Shown here piece by piece: positions 6,348 to 13,460 of a stretch of 14,390 bases of DNA. The translations under genes were made by a program, and so were the position numbers. This DNA is from DATAMF01 sp964472565 (GTDB lineage Bacteria > Chloroflexota > Anaerolineae > Aggregatilineales > Aggregatilineaceae), in assembly GCA_964472565.1 (NCBI GenBank), contig CAYYNB010000157.1:1-14390 (forward strand), in the 5' to 3' direction. The notes beneath the pieces were generated by a model that worked only from the letters and a program-made list of their open reading frames with translations, did no database searches and was not told the origin of the DNA. The first letter of the stretch is position 1. Every line of letters starts with the position of its first letter.

Positions 6348-8885
6348 GGTTTCAGCCTGGGGCAGCTCAAAGTAGAACAAACTACCAACCCCTTCCTGGC
6401 TGGTCGCGCCGATCTGCCCATGGTGGGAGTGAATGATCTGCTTGCACACTGCCAGGCCCAACCCAACCCCGCGATAACGACGGCGTGGAGAAAAATAGAC
6501 CTGATAGAATCGTTCAAATATCCGCTCTAGTTTGTCTTGTGCGATGCCGATACCGGTATCTTCAACTTCCATCCGAACCATGGCCTGCCGGGTAAAAACG
6601 CGGACATGAATGGTTCCTTCGGGTGGCGTAAATTTCAGCGCATTACTGACCAGATTTTCGATAACCTGCACCAGATGCTCGGCATTTCCACGGACCAGCG
6701 GCACATTGCCATCAATTTCTGACACCAATGTGATCGGGCTGTCACTGCTGGCGGCGCGGTTAGCTTGAACCACGCGCTCGGCCAGTTCAGCCAGGTTCAC
6801 CAGGCTGTAATTGGTATCGTTCGAATGATTGTCCAAAAGTACCAGATCCGATACCAGCCGCGCCAGGAATTTGGTTTTTTCTTCGACGATTTGTAAGCTG
6901 GATCGCTGCTCTGGCAGCAGTTCGCCCATCTCTCCGGCTAACAACAGTCCCAGATAGCCTTGCATATAGGTAAGCGGTGTGCGCAGTTCATGCGAAATGT
7001 TTTCAACCATCTCATCTTTTAAACGATCTGCTTCGGCTAACTCATCAATCGCATGTTGCAGTTTCGCCGCCCGGTTACTCAATTCCTGGTATAAGCGTGC
7101 ATTTTCCAGCGCGGTTGCCAGCGAATTGGCGATGATATACAGGGTGCGCAGATCGTTCTCAGAATAGATTCCTTCCTGCGAATGGCGCAGTTCAATCAAT
7201 CCAATCACGTTGCGTCCAGCGATGAGCGGCACCGATAATTGTGCAGCTAAAGTCCGTGTGCTTTCGTTAGGTCGCACATCTCCAGTAATCACCACGCGCC
7301 GCAGCAGCCCATCGGCAGATACCCGTTGGCTGCTGACCGCGTTGTAACTGGTCAGCAAATGGTGTTCCAATTCACCTATCGCGTGTTCATCGACAAAACG
7401 TTTGGTCCCAATAATCACCCGGCTGGGATTCCCCGCGACTAAGGTACCTGCCAGATCGTAAGGCAGCGCTTCTTCCAGCTTATTGATCACGCTCACCGGA
7501 ATAGCATCCTGGTCCAGCGATACCAACAGCCGGGTCATTTCATACAGCGCCCGTGCTTCATGTTCCCGGCGCTCGATCCGCTCAAAGAGTCGGGCATTAT
7601 CAATCGACGCTGCGATCTGGTTCGCAAACGCGAACAGCAGATTACAATGCGACTGTTCATAGATACGCGGGATCAATCCCCCAACCGCCAGCACACCAAT
7701 CGGTTTCCCCCGGCTGACAAGCGGCACCCCCGCCCAACAGCGAATTGGGCGCTCACTTTGGATACGGAACCACAGCCGGTGTTCAGCCGCATCTGGAATA
7801 AGCAGGGTTTCCTGATGGTGGATCACCTGATAAAATACGGGTGATTCTTCGACCAGCCACGTTATCTTTGCCCAATCTTCCCCCTCATAACTTCGGCGGC
7901 GCAGAATGCGCAGTGTATCGTGCTGTAAGAGCGCGATCAGGGCTGTATCATACTTAAGCAGGTCGGCCAGTTCCGCTAAAACCGTTTCAGCTACTTCCTG
8001 TATATCCAGCATCGACCCGGCTAAGCGTGACAGGTGGCTCAACGTCTCCGCCACCTGGCGCTGATAGCGGTTTTCTTCATACAGCCGCGCGTTTTCGATG
8101 GCTATCGCAAGCTGCCCGGCAAGTGCTTCCAGAATCGAAATGTCATTCTGATCAAAGGCGTTCCGGTGTTCGCTTTGCACATCAATTGTGCCAATAACCC
8201 GTTCACGATACAGCACCGGCACGGTAAGTTCCGATTTTGACGCTTCTAATCCTTTTCCCGGCGTCCAGAACTCATCCTGATGGGTATCATTCGCCAGCCG
8301 TACCTGACCTTCGCGCGCCACCCACGGAACCATGCCTGGACCCAAAACAGGCAATCGAAAACGTTCTCGCCCAATCGCGCGGCTGCGCTTTGACGCCTCA
8401 TACATATCCAGATAATGCTGATTAATGACGCCAACTGAGGCGTGATAGTATCCGAAGATTTCGGTCAACCGCTCCGGCACAATCTTCAGAATTTGTTCCA
8501 GATCATGGATGGCTGCAATCTCCCGGCTGACCTCATTTACCAGCGCCATTTCTTCCACCATGCGTTCGATCCGCCATCCCGTGCGGTTTACTTCTTGCTC
8601 AAGCAGTCGTAAAACGGGTTCTTGTTCTGGCACAAGGGGCATCAGGTTCAAATAATTGGCTTCGAAACGCGGCTCTGCGACCAGAACCCCCGGCCAGCGT
8701 ATTTGAATATGGGGAAGTATTTCTGCACGGGCACAAACCAAATGGGGCAGAATATTTGTATTATCATTGGGGGATGCAAGGTGTGTAATCTGTGCAGGCG
8801 GAATAAGCCGTGTCCAGGGGACTGAAAACTGCTCTTCTTCGGGAAACGCCCCGATCATGAGCACCTGAAGAGGTTGTTTCAACAT
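6300..8885 (-). CDS. Soluble multi-GAF sensor histidine kinase
   Basis: This 861-residue protein is a two-component sensor without membrane segments, so it is probably cytosolic. The order is: an unrecognised N-terminal region (1-110), three GAF domains (about 118-270, 295-435 and 455-598, each ending in an ENARLY/DNARLF-like helix), and HisKA with ENISHELRTPLTYMQGYL and phosphoacceptor His632. HATPase_c follows, with N-box ENLVSNALKFTPP (743-755), G1 DTGIGI (776-781) and G2 GVGLGL (806-811). All catalytic motifs look intact. ATG 8885 is the earliest start, because an in-frame TAG lies two codons upstream; no clear Shine-Dalgarno precedes it. No response regulator gene is next to it, so it is an orphan kinase in this window. 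The ligands of the GAF domains are unknown. Confidence 0.92.
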   Translation of the reverse strand: MLKQPLQVLMIGAFPEEEQFSVPWTRLIPPAQITHLASPNDNTNILPHLVCARAEILPHIQIRWPGVLVAEPRFEANYLNLMPLVPEQEPVLRLLEQEVNRTGWRIERMVEEMALVNEVSREIAAIHDLEQILKIVPERLTEIFGYYHASVGVINQHYLDMYEASKRSRAIGRERFRLPVLGPGMVPWVAREGQVRLANDTHQDEFWTPGKGLEASKSELTVPVLYRERVIGTIDVQSEHRNAFDQNDISILEALAGQLAIAIENARLYEENRYQRQVAETLSHLSRLAGSMLDIQEVAETVLAELADLLKYDTALIALLQHDTLRILRRRSYEGEDWAKITWLVEESPVFYQVIHHQETLLIPDAAEHRLWFRIQSERPIRCWAGVPLVSRGKPIGVLAVGGLIPRIYEQSHCNLLFAFANQIAASIDNARLFERIERREHEARALYEMTRLLVSLDQDAIPVSVINKLEEALPYDLAGTLVAGNPSRVIIGTKRFVDEHAIGELEHHLLTSYNAVSSQRVSADGLLRRVVITGDVRPNESTRTLAAQLSVPLIAGRNVIGLIELRHSQEGIYSENDLRTLYIIANSLATALENARLYQELSNRAAKLQHAIDELAEADRLKDEMVENISHELRTPLTYMQGYLGLLLAGEMGELLPEQRSSLQIVEEKTKFLARLVSDLVLLDNHSNDTNYSLVNLAELAERVVQANRAASSDSPITLVSEIDGNVPLVRGNAEHLVQVIENLVSNALKFTPPEGTIHVRVFTRQAMVRMEVEDTGIGIAQDKLERIFERFYQVYFSPRRRYRGVGLGLAVCKQIIHSHHGQIGATSQEGVGSLFYFELPQAETSSDRDGAKNRAGGDV

Positions 8886-8930
8886 AATCTATATGAGGTA
8901 AGAACGTAAATTCAGCAAGTATGAAAACGA

Positions 8931-8959
8931 ATTATACGAGGGTAAATATTCTAGCACAA
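8931..8959 (-). promoter_or_regulatory. Sigma-70 promoter of the histidine kinase gene
   Basis: On the minus strand, TTGTGC (8959-8954) and a perfect TATAAT (8936-8931) are separated by 17 bp. Transcription would start near 8925, giving a leader of about 40 bases. The -35 element overlaps the outer end of the inverted repeat at 8958-9007. Confidence 0.7.
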
Positions 8960-9007
8960 ACAGAAATACGGCATGTCATGCATCAGCGGCACGCCGTATT
9001 TCTGTTT
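8958..9007 (-). terminator. 15-bp inverted repeat, probable terminator of the radical SAM gene
   Basis: AAACAGAAATACGGC (8958-8972) and its exact reverse complement (8993-9007) flank a 20-base loop that itself holds the near-palindrome GCATGTCATGC (8971-8981). It begins 16 bp after the radical SAM stop. Read on the minus strand the stem ends in only TTT, so it is a weak intrinsic terminator by U-tract. It could also act as an operator or an RNA-stabilising 3' hairpin. Confidence 0.6.
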
Positions 9008-9023
9008 TGTCTGAATTTATCTT

Positions 9024-10937
9024 TCAGCCCTCAATGACGTTAACCGCTGTTTTACCCCGCAAATGGCGTGGTGTCACAGGCGGGCATTTCCACGCGTCAG
9101 CCGGAGTTCCCATGCGGATTTGCGTGAATTTCGGCAGAATGCCGCACGCAAAACACTGATTACGGCAGTCGTCGCGGGTTTCCCCTTTCTGTGACATCAG
9201 GTAGTCTTCTATCAGAAATTTCTTCTTCACAGCCACATCAATATGATCCCAGGGAAATACCTCATCAATCCCGCGAGGCCGGTGCGTGTAAAAATCCATC
9301 GTGAGGCCGTTTTCGTCAAATGCCTGCTGCCAGGCCTCATGCTGGTGTTGTTCCTGCCAGGCATCAAACTTGGTGCCCAATTCCCACGCCCGCCGAATCA
9401 CCTTTCCCAGCCGCCTATCGCCGCGACTCAGAACGGCTTCTAGCACGGTTTCATCGGGGCGCGTCCAGCGTAGATGAAGCCCTGAATTGCGCAGTGCGCT
9501 TTTTAACAAATCCTGCTTGGCATAGATCTGTTCGAGTGTATCCAGCGCGACCCACTGGAAAGGTGTATGCGGTTTGGGAACAAACGTGCTCACACCCACA
9601 TTCACCTTTGCTTTATTGCCGTGTATCTTCCGGCCTTCTTTTAATACCCGCCTGGCGAGATCAATAATCGCCTGCACATCTTCCAATGTTTCGCTCGGAT
9701 GCCCGATCATAAAATAGAGTTTAACCGTGACCCACCCGCGCGCGAAAACCTCCCGCGCTGTTGTGAGCAACTGCTCATCGGACACCGCTTTATTGATGAT
9801 GTCACGCATTTTTTCAGTAGCGGCTTCGGGTGCAAAGGTAAAACCGCTGCGCCGTGTATCCAGCGCATCCATCAAATCGACACTGACCGTCTCGATTCGC
9901 AAGCTGGGCAGTCCCACGCTGATACTTTGGCCCTCAAAATGGGCACTGATGGCTTTCACCAAATCTTTGACATTGGTATAGTCCGATGAGGATAGACTGA
10001 GCAGGCCCAGGTCTTCAAATCCCGTGTTCCGCACAATTTCATCTGCCGCCGCTACGACTTCTTCCACGCTGCGTTCCCGTACCGGGCGCGTAACCATGCC
10101 TGCATGGCAGAAACGGCAGCCGCGTGTGCAGCCGCGCATAATTTCAATTGGCGCACGGTTATGCACCGTATCAACATGCGGCACCAGAAAGCGCGTAAAA
10201 GGCTTCGGCAGTACCGGCACGATACGTTTGCACACGGCTGCCGGAATACCGGCCCGTAGAGGCTGCACCTGAGCGACTGTGCCCTCAGCGTGATAACTCA
10301 CATCATAGAAACGAGGAACATACACCCCCTCGATTTGCGCCAGGGCCAGCAGTTGTTCCTCGCGCGAACAGCCGCGCATGCGCTGTAGGGTACGCGTCAC
10401 ATCCATGATAACTTCTTCGCCTTCGCCAATAGCAAAGGCGTCGATGAAATCGGCCATCGGTTCCGGGTTAAAACAGGCATGCCCACCGGCCAGCACAAGG
10501 GGATACTGGGTATCCCGTTCCACCGCCAGGACCGGCATGCCCGCCAGATCGAGCATATTGAGTACGTTGGTATACAACTGCTCATACGGCAGACTGATCG
10601 CCAGAAGATCAAATTCTCGAATAGGCCGCTTGGATTCAAGCCCATACAGCGGAAGCCCGGCTTTTCGCATCGCCGCTTCCATATCCAGCCAGGGACTGAA
10701 TACACGATCTGCAAAGAGATTGGGCTGATCGTTCAAAATACCATACAAAATCATCCAGCCCAGATTGGACATGCCCAGATCGTAAATATCGGGAAATGCA
10801 AACGCGGCGTGAAAATCCGTCGCGTCCCAATCTTTCACAATGCTGTTGTACTCCCCACCCACATACCGGGCAGGTCTTTCCACTGACAACAAAATACGGT
10901 CGAGTGTGCGTTCAATTTGTTCAGGAGTTGGATTCAT
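9024..10937 (-). CDS. B12-binding-domain radical SAM protein, TIGR03960-like
   Basis: This 637-residue protein has an N-terminal B12-binding-like domain (about 40-200, including YEQLYTNVLNMLDLAGMPVL and GGHACFNPEPM) and a radical SAM core with the CX3CX2C motif CTRGCRFC (Cys270, 274, 277) that binds the [4Fe-4S] cluster and S-adenosylmethionine. A cysteine-rich element, DDCRNQCFACG, lies near the C-terminus. Length and layout match the radical SAM family called TIGR03960. In many bacteria this is followed by or fused to a DUF2344 protein, which is absent here. The reaction is unknown. I chose ATG 10937 because the family begins just before ILLSVERPARYVGGEYN; an in-frame extension to 11075 would overlap the upstream kptA gene. 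GGAGAG lies 13 bases upstream. It follows kptA by 40 bp, probably as one operon. Confidence 0.85.
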   Translation of the reverse strand: MNPTPEQIERTLDRILLSVERPARYVGGEYNSIVKDWDATDFHAAFAFPDIYDLGMSNLGWMILYGILNDQPNLFADRVFSPWLDMEAAMRKAGLPLYGLESKRPIREFDLLAISLPYEQLYTNVLNMLDLAGMPVLAVERDTQYPLVLAGGHACFNPEPMADFIDAFAIGEGEEVIMDVTRTLQRMRGCSREEQLLALAQIEGVYVPRFYDVSYHAEGTVAQVQPLRAGIPAAVCKRIVPVLPKPFTRFLVPHVDTVHNRAPIEIMRGCTRGCRFCHAGMVTRPVRERSVEEVVAAADEIVRNTGFEDLGLLSLSSSDYTNVKDLVKAISAHFEGQSISVGLPSLRIETVSVDLMDALDTRRSGFTFAPEAATEKMRDIINKAVSDEQLLTTAREVFARGWVTVKLYFMIGHPSETLEDVQAIIDLARRVLKEGRKIHGNKAKVNVGVSTFVPKPHTPFQWVALDTLEQIYAKQDLLKSALRNSGLHLRWTRPDETVLEAVLSRGDRRLGKVIRRAWELGTKFDAWQEQHQHEAWQQAFDENGLTMDFYTHRPRGIDEVFPWDHIDVAVKKKFLIEDYLMSQKGETRDDCRNQCFACGILPKFTQIRMGTPADAWKCPPVTPRHLRGKTAVNVIEG

Positions 10938-10977
10938 GATGAAATGCTGTCTCTCCAGTTCAGATAACCGGATTATA

Positions 10978-11538
10978 TCAGATCGAACTGGTCTCTTGCG
11001 ATGGTTGAATATATTGAGGCGGAATAAGATCGGCCAGCCAAACGTCTTCGTTTCCATGATAAAACGCAATGCCATCCCGGTGGGCCGCCCCCGCTTGAAT
11101 CACCAGAATGACGGGCTGAGGTGCTTTGCGATGCCCGGTTAAATACGCAGTTTTTTCGTCAGTAGACAGGTGAACATACTGGCGCGCCATGGGCTTAAGA
11201 CCGTCACGCAGAATCAGTGCTGCTGCGTCCGGTGATGTGCCGTGATAGAGTAAATTCGGTGGGGTTTCAGGAGTATGCTGAATCTTCTCAGCAATAGAAT
11301 GACCGTAGATCGCGCGAATTTTGTCGCCCGCAATCTCGTATCGCTGTTTATTCGCCTGCCGCATCATGCTCAGCAAATCATCTCGAACCAGTTCCCGCCA
11401 TTCTTGTCGCCGTGCGCGCAGCGCCTTCAGCAAATCATCGACAGGCACCCATCCGGCTTCATCCAGAGTTAGCCCAAATTTGCCCGGTTGGTGCCGCAGC
11501 GCGTACGAAATAACTTTGCTGAGTTGGCGGTAGTCCAT
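10978..11538 (-). CDS. kptA: RNA 2'-phosphotransferase, KptA/Tpt1 family
   Basis: This 186-residue enzyme belongs to the family that moves an internal RNA 2'-phosphate to NAD+, giving ADP-ribose 1''-2''-cyclic phosphate and nicotinamide. Signature parts are visible: SYALRHQP with Arg15-His16, KQRYEI with Arg66, LYHGTSPDAA (97-106), VHLS (122-125), GHRK with Arg137, and the terminal VWLADLIPPQYI. These correspond to the Arg-His-Arg-Arg catalytic set of yeast Tpt1. Length is normal for bacterial members. I prefer ATG 11538 over the in-frame ATG 11553, since GGGGA (11547-11551) stands eight bases before it. In eukaryotes the enzyme finishes tRNA splicing; its bacterial substrate is unclear. It lies upstream of the radical SAM gene and divergent from tRNA-Phe. 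Confidence 0.9.
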   Translation of the reverse strand: MDYRQLSKVISYALRHQPGKFGLTLDEAGWVPVDDLLKALRARRQEWRELVRDDLLSMMRQANKQRYEIAGDKIRAIYGHSIAEKIQHTPETPPNLLYHGTSPDAAALILRDGLKPMARQYVHLSTDEKTAYLTGHRKAPQPVILVIQAGAAHRDGIAFYHGNEDVWLADLIPPQYIQPSQETSSI

Positions 11539-11579
11539 GATAACAATCCCCATCCTTGGTTTGTGTTGAGCTATTTCTT

Positions 11580-11606
11580 TTTATACGAGAAGCAGTTATC
11601 AGTCAA
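11580..11606 (-). promoter_or_regulatory. Promoter of kptA and the radical SAM gene
   Basis: On the minus strand, TTGACT (11606-11601) and TATAAA (11585-11580) are separated by 15 bp, slightly shorter than ideal. Transcription would begin about 35 bases before the chosen kptA start. Confidence 0.6.
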
Positions 11607-11689
11607 TCCTTCATCATGCGTACGAGAGCCTTACGCGGCGGCGATGGATGCCCGGTCAGTGATATTTGTTGAACCTTGAACTTTCGCCG

Positions 11690-11717
11690 TTGACATCAGG
11701 GGAAAACCGGGTAAAAT
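11690..11717 (+). promoter_or_regulatory. Promoter of tRNA-Phe
   Basis: A perfect TTGACA (11690-11695) and TAAAAT (11712-11717) are 16 bp apart. The expected start near 11724 lies about six bases before the mature tRNA, as usual for a stable RNA gene. Confidence 0.8.
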
Positions 11718-11729
11718 AATCGTCGTAAT

Positions 11730-11802
11730 GCCGAGGTAGCTCAGTTGGTAGAGCACTTGACTGAAAATCAAGGAGTCCCCAGTTCAAGTCTGGGCCTCGG
11801 CA
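11730..11802 (+). tRNA. tRNA-Phe (anticodon GAA)
   Basis: A complete cloverleaf can be folded. The acceptor stem is GCCGAGG/CCTCGGC (11730-11736 and 11795-11801), the D stem GCTC/GAGC, the anticodon stem CTTGA/TCAAG with loop CTGAAAA, and the T stem CCCAG/CTGGG with loop TTCAAGT. The anticodon GAA is at 11763-11765, decoding UUC and UUU. The discriminator is A11802. The 3' CCA is not encoded and must be added by a nucleotidyltransferase. Confidence 0.98.
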
Positions 11803-11803
11803 C

Positions 11804-11833
11804 AAAAACCGGAAATAAATTTCCGGTTTTTTT
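11804..11833 (+). terminator. Intrinsic terminator of tRNA-Phe
   Basis: A 12-bp stem (AAAAACCGGAAA / TTTCCGGTTTTT) with loop TAAA begins two bases after the tRNA and runs into a T tract ending at 11833. It insulates the tRNA from the downstream operon. Confidence 0.9.
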
Positions 11834-11917
11834 GTTTTTAGTCCTTGCCTCTCACTTACTCCTGCAAAACTGTCACCGGGTTATCACCTGATTGTATCCG
11901 GCATTGTCACCCCGGCC

Positions 11918-11926
11918 TGCTATACT
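11918..11926 (+). promoter_or_regulatory. Extended -10 promoter of the ABC ATPase/GTPase/desulfurase operon
   Basis: TATACT (11921-11926) is preceded by TG one base upstream (11918-11919), an extended -10 element. No well-spaced -35 hexamer is visible. Transcription would start near 11933, inside the palindrome at 11921-11961. Confidence 0.55.
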
Positions 11927-11961
11927 GCTCCTCTGTGCGTCAGCAGAGGAGGTGTAGTATA
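11921..11961. promoter_or_regulatory. Imperfect palindrome over the -10 element and ribosome binding site
   Basis: TATACT (11921-11926) and CTCCTCTG (11928-11935) are mirrored by CAGAGGAG (11944-11951) and AGTATA (11956-11961), with an 8-base centre and small unpaired bulges of one and four bases. The right half contains the Shine-Dalgarno AGGAGG (11947-11952) of the ABC ATPase gene. It may be an operator or, in a longer transcript, a hairpin hiding the ribosome site. Confidence 0.6.
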
Positions 11962-11962
11962 C

Positions 11963-12739
11963 ATGATTGAAACCATCACTATTCTGGGTGGACACGATAA
12001 ATCCGGTGTACCGGAACCCGTCGAACGAATTGAATTCAAAATGGGCGATATCGTCAGCGTGGTAGGGCCTACCGGCTCTGGCAAAACAACGCTCATCAAC
12101 GATATTGAACTATTTGCCAATGCCAACCCCCCCACCCAACGAAGCATCCTGATCAACGGAACCGTCCCCCCCCTCGAATATCGGGATGATCCGGCCCATA
12201 ACCCAATTGCTTTGATTACGCAGCATACTACGTTTTTATCTGATCTTTCGGTGTATGACTTTTTGCACACCCATGCGCGCATCCGTAACACCGATACCCA
12301 CCATGCCATCGAGCGTACCCTTGCTTTTGCGAACCAGTTAACCGGGGAACCGGTGCTGGTACAGAGCCGGATGACCGAACTTTCTGGCGGTCAGACACGC
12401 GCCTTGCTCATCGCGGATGCGACGATTATCTGCAACACGCCAATTGTGCTGTTGGATGAGGTCGAAAATGCGGGTATTCACCGCACCCGCGCCCTGGAAT
12501 TGCTCCGGCAGTATCGCAAAATCTTTATTTTTGTGACCCACGATCCGCGTATTGCGCTGCTCTCAGATTACCGCATTGTGATGCAGAACGGCAGCATCAC
12601 AAAGGTTTTGTATACCGACGCCGCCGAACAGCGTTTTTCGGCAGTGGTGAGCAAACTCGATGATGCCCTGTCACATCTGCGTGATCAGATACGGCTGGGT
12701 GAACGCATTACATCCTTTGAAATGGAGCAATGGGCATGA
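11963..12739 (+). CDS. Permease-less ABC-type ATPase of a putative metal/sulfur maturation operon
   Basis: This 258-residue protein is a single ABC nucleotide-binding domain without membrane segments. It shows Walker A GPTGSGKT (35-42), Q-loop Gln87, signature LSGGQ (140-144), Walker B IVLLDE (161-166) and switch His193, so it should hydrolyse ATP. The D-loop is unusual: after Walker B it reads VENAGIHR rather than the common SALD type. About 45 residues after the core form a helical tail. The ATG has AGGAGG ten bases upstream and a palindrome over its start region. It overlaps the GTPase gene by four bases. No permease gene is visible, so it may act as a soluble ATPase, as SufC does, or partner a permease beyond the window. 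The precise family is not recognised. Confidence 0.85.
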   Translation: MIETITILGGHDKSGVPEPVERIEFKMGDIVSVVGPTGSGKTTLINDIELFANANPPTQRSILINGTVPPLEYRDDPAHNPIALITQHTTFLSDLSVYDFLHTHARIRNTDTHHAIERTLAFANQLTGEPVLVQSRMTELSGGQTRALLIADATIICNTPIVLLDEVENAGIHRTRALELLRQYRKIFIFVTHDPRIALLSDYRIVMQNGSITKVLYTDAAEQRFSAVVSKLDDALSHLRDQIRLGERITSFEMEQWA

Positions 12740-13458
12740 AATTAGCAATCTGTGCCGGACCCGCAACCACCGGAAAAACTGCCGTGCTACGCCATATGAT
12801 TCAAAAACTGATCGATGCAGGTCAGTGGCCGGCTTTTCTAAAAATTGATGTGCAGTTTGCGGAAGAAGATGAACAGTTTGCCCACGAATTTAACATCCCA
12901 ACGCGCAAAGTTTATTCAGGCGAATTATGCCCGGATCATTGTAATGTGATGGTGCTGGGCGATGCGCTGCAATGGGCCAGTCAGAACGGCTGTGATATGC
13001 TGCTGGTTGAGACAGCGGGCCTGTGTTTACGCTGTTCCCCCTATGTGGAGGGCGCATTAGGAATGGTAGTCCTCGAAGCCACCAGTGGCATGAATCTGCC
13101 TCTCAAAGTTGGCCCCATGCTGTCGTTAGCCGATGTCGCAGTGGTGACTAAAATTGACCGGGTGTCTCAGGCCGAACGTGAGGTTTTCCGTGCGCGTATT
13201 CAGGATGTCGCGCCAGCCGTGCGCATCCGCGAAGTCAATGCGCTTTATGGAATCGGTATTGATCCGCTGATTGATCACATCATCGCCTCACCTTCTATCC
13301 AATTTGATCGCAATCAAAATCCAGAAGGTCTGCTGCTGCGTGGTAATCCGCCGGTAGGAACCTGCACAATTTGCGTAGGCAAAAAAGAAATTGGGTGGCA
13401 GTCTCACTTTGGTGTGGTGCGTGCCTTAGAAAACCAGACCTTCTACCGGGGAGAATGA
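12736..13458 (+). CDS. HypB/UreG/CobW-like SIMIBI GTPase with unusual cysteine pairs
   Basis: This 240-residue protein is a P-loop GTPase of the metallochaperone group, which delivers metals to enzymes. It shows Walker A GPATTGKT (8-15), Asp38 in LKIDVQ, and TKID (138-141) as the base-recognition motif. SGELCPDHCNVMVLGDAL (61-78) aligns with the HypB segment that contributes Cys and His to its metal site, and VETAGLCLRCSPY (91-103) aligns with the HypB ENVGNLVCP segment; both carry an extra Cys. A further CTIC (210-213) stands near the C-terminus. I prefer ATG 12736 over ATG 12730, because it overlaps the ATPase stop as ATGA and GGAG is eight bases upstream. No hydrogenase or urease genes are visible. 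The metal and the client are unknown. Confidence 0.85.
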   Translation: MKLAICAGPATTGKTAVLRHMIQKLIDAGQWPAFLKIDVQFAEEDEQFAHEFNIPTRKVYSGELCPDHCNVMVLGDALQWASQNGCDMLLVETAGLCLRCSPYVEGALGMVVLEATSGMNLPLKVGPMLSLADVAVVTKIDRVSQAEREVFRARIQDVAPAVRIREVNALYGIGIDPLIDHIIASPSIQFDRNQNPEGLLLRGNPPVGTCTICVGKKEIGWQSHFGVVRALENQTFYRGE

Positions 13459-13460
13459 TC

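Noticed and set aside
6341..6377. Possible terminator between the convergent LiaF-like and kinase genes
   Set aside because: The only pairing seen is a 5-bp TTGAG/CTCAA stem with a large loop and no T tract on either strand.
10397..10714. Minus-strand 105-codon frame inside the radical SAM gene
   Set aside because: It lies wholly within a well-recognised gene in another frame and resembles no protein family.
10938..11075. N-terminal extension of the radical SAM frame to an ATG at 11075
   Set aside because: It would overlap the conserved end of kptA by almost 100 bp, and the family begins right after the ATG at 10937.
11620..11645. Small inverted repeat GCGTA/TACGC between kptA and tRNA-Phe
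   Set aside because: Only five base pairs, no T tract, and upstream of both divergent promoters; not enough to call a site.
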